Below are positions 5,424 through 5,955 of a stretch of DNA of 5,955 nucleotides, piece by piece. The translations under genes were made by a program, and so were the position numbers. Numbering within the stretch: the stretch's first letter is position 1; each line of letters opens with the position of its first letter. This DNA is from JAJKIP01 sp040509055 (GTDB taxonomy: Bacteria > Bacteroidota > Bacteroidia > Chitinophagales > Chitinophagaceae), in the NCBI GenBank assembly GCA_040509055.1, contig JBEVLT010000417.1:1-5955 (forward strand). Direction: 5' to 3'. Below the pieces are notes generated by a model. That model worked only from the letters and a program-made list of their open reading frames with translations. It was not told the DNA's origin and searched no databases.

Positions 5424-5927
5424 TTATTTGTCAAATTTCGCCAGGATCTGGTCTGTTGTCATCGAACCTTCAAACACATCGATGAGCGCCCCTTTTTTAT
5501 CATAAAAAGCCAGGAACGGGAAGTTGCGCATGTCGTAAAATACGGGCAGCATAAAGTTGGTGTCGCGGCCCAGGATGATATTGCTGAACCGCTGCAATCC
5601 GAATTGGGCGCCGAACTCTTTCATCTTATCCAGCTGCATGGGGGTGGCCATTACGATCGTGATTTTTTTGAAGTCATCGATACGTTGCACGATTTGTTCG
5701 GTCTCGTGCTTGCAATGTTCGCAATCCGGGCTGAATACGACGACCAGTACGGGCTTCCGGGCAGGCAGGTCATACTTGGTTACCCAAGTGGCGCTGTCGG
5801 ACAGCAGCAACCTGAATGCCGGTACGGCAGGGAAACGTTTGTACGGCGGTTGGGGGATAGAATCGGTTTGTCCCAGCACGGCCAGGCACATCATCACCGT
5901 GAGGAGCAGGCATCCTGTTTTTTTCAT
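5424..5927 (-). CDS. Exported thioredoxin-like (TlpA/redoxin family) protein
   Basis: A 167-residue thiol-disulfide protein, probably periplasmic. Residues 1-19 are a signal peptide (MKKTGCLLLTVMMCLAVLG) likely cut before Gln20; neither Cys6 nor Cys14 lies in a good lipobox. After a Pro-rich stretch (24-37) the thioredoxin fold begins: strand PVLVVVFSPDC, active-site Cys69-Glu-His-Cys72 at the start of the helix, strand KITIVMAT, and the cis-proline region MRNFPFLAFYD with Pro137. The CEHC centre suits a reductase or oxidoreductase, but partners are not shown. Compared with full TlpA/ResA proteins it is compact, and the strand before the CxxC is preceded by SATWVTKYDLPARKP. It is on the same strand as mdh, 104 bp upstream, but no functional link is evident. 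The start is the only Met giving a complete signal peptide. Substrate unknown; a cytochrome-maturation or general reductase role are both possible. Confidence 0.85.
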   Translation of the reverse strand: MKKTGCLLLTVMMCLAVLGQTDSIPQPPYKRFPAVPAFRLLLSDSATWVTKYDLPARKPVLVVVFSPDCEHCKHETEQIVQRIDDFKKITIVMATPMQLDKMKEFGAQFGLQRFSNIILGRDTNFMLPVFYDMRNFPFLAFYDKKGALIDVFEGSMTTDQILAKFDK

Positions 5928-5931
5928 TTGT

Positions 5932-5939
5932 CAAAGGAA
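5932..5939 (-). promoter_or_regulatory. -7-like element of the thioredoxin-like gene
   Basis: Reads TTCCTTTG on the minus strand, one mismatch from TAnnTTTG, ending 4 bp before the start codon at 5927. As with the thioesterase gene, this would give a leaderless or nearly leaderless mRNA. The -33 region is cut off by, or too close to, the window edge to be judged. Confidence 0.35.
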
Positions 5940-5955
5940 CAACATTACGGGCGGA

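Noticed and set aside
1..5955. Mobile element, phage, defence or CRISPR content
   Set aside because: No transposase, integrase, direct-repeat array, tRNA or attachment-site structure is visible; all seven genes are core housekeeping or common family members.

Overview
This window reads as an ordinary chromosomal housekeeping segment of a Bacteroidota bacterium, most likely of the Chitinophagaceae type (inference from sequence style; no marker gene is present to place it firmly). Reasons: several gene starts are preceded by TAnnTTTG-like -7 elements, the Bacteroidota promoter motif, often so close to the ATG that the mRNA would be nearly leaderless; Shine-Dalgarno sequences are mostly absent; the two exported proteins have short signal peptides ending just before a Gln; the cytidylate kinase P-loop has the SSCGKST form; and one gene is a fusion of a DnaQ-type exonuclease with a UvrC-like GIY-YIG domain, an architecture I know from this phylum.

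Layout: cmk (cytidylate kinase, 5' end cut off by the window, +) converges on and overlaps by 11 bp an exported FKBP-type peptidyl-prolyl isomerase (-). A 72-bp divergent promoter region (1402-1473) separates the isomerase from a hotdog-fold acyl-CoA thioesterase (+). The thioesterase stop codon abuts the stop codon of the convergent exonuclease/GIY-YIG gene (-). That gene diverges across only 27 bp from a stand-alone RlmK-type 23S rRNA methyltransferase (+). A strong hairpin at about 4315-4371 then separates the methyltransferase from the convergent malate dehydrogenase gene mdh (-). Upstream of mdh on the same strand is an exported thioredoxin-like protein (5424-5927, -), with a 104-bp gap holding a -7 element and a leader hairpin for mdh.

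The seven genes serve unrelated core functions: pyrimidine nucleotide supply, periplasmic protein folding, acyl-CoA hydrolysis, DNA repair, ribosome modification, the TCA cycle and extracytoplasmic redox or thiol chemistry. They alternate in orientation, so most are probably transcribed alone; only the thioredoxin-like gene and mdh could be co-transcribed. Coding density is very high and no stretch longer than about 130 bp lacks a gene. I see no mobile element, CRISPR array, tRNA, rRNA or defence island, and nothing that amounts to an undescribed multi-gene system. The most interesting protein is the exonuclease/GIY-YIG fusion with its conserved cysteine cluster.
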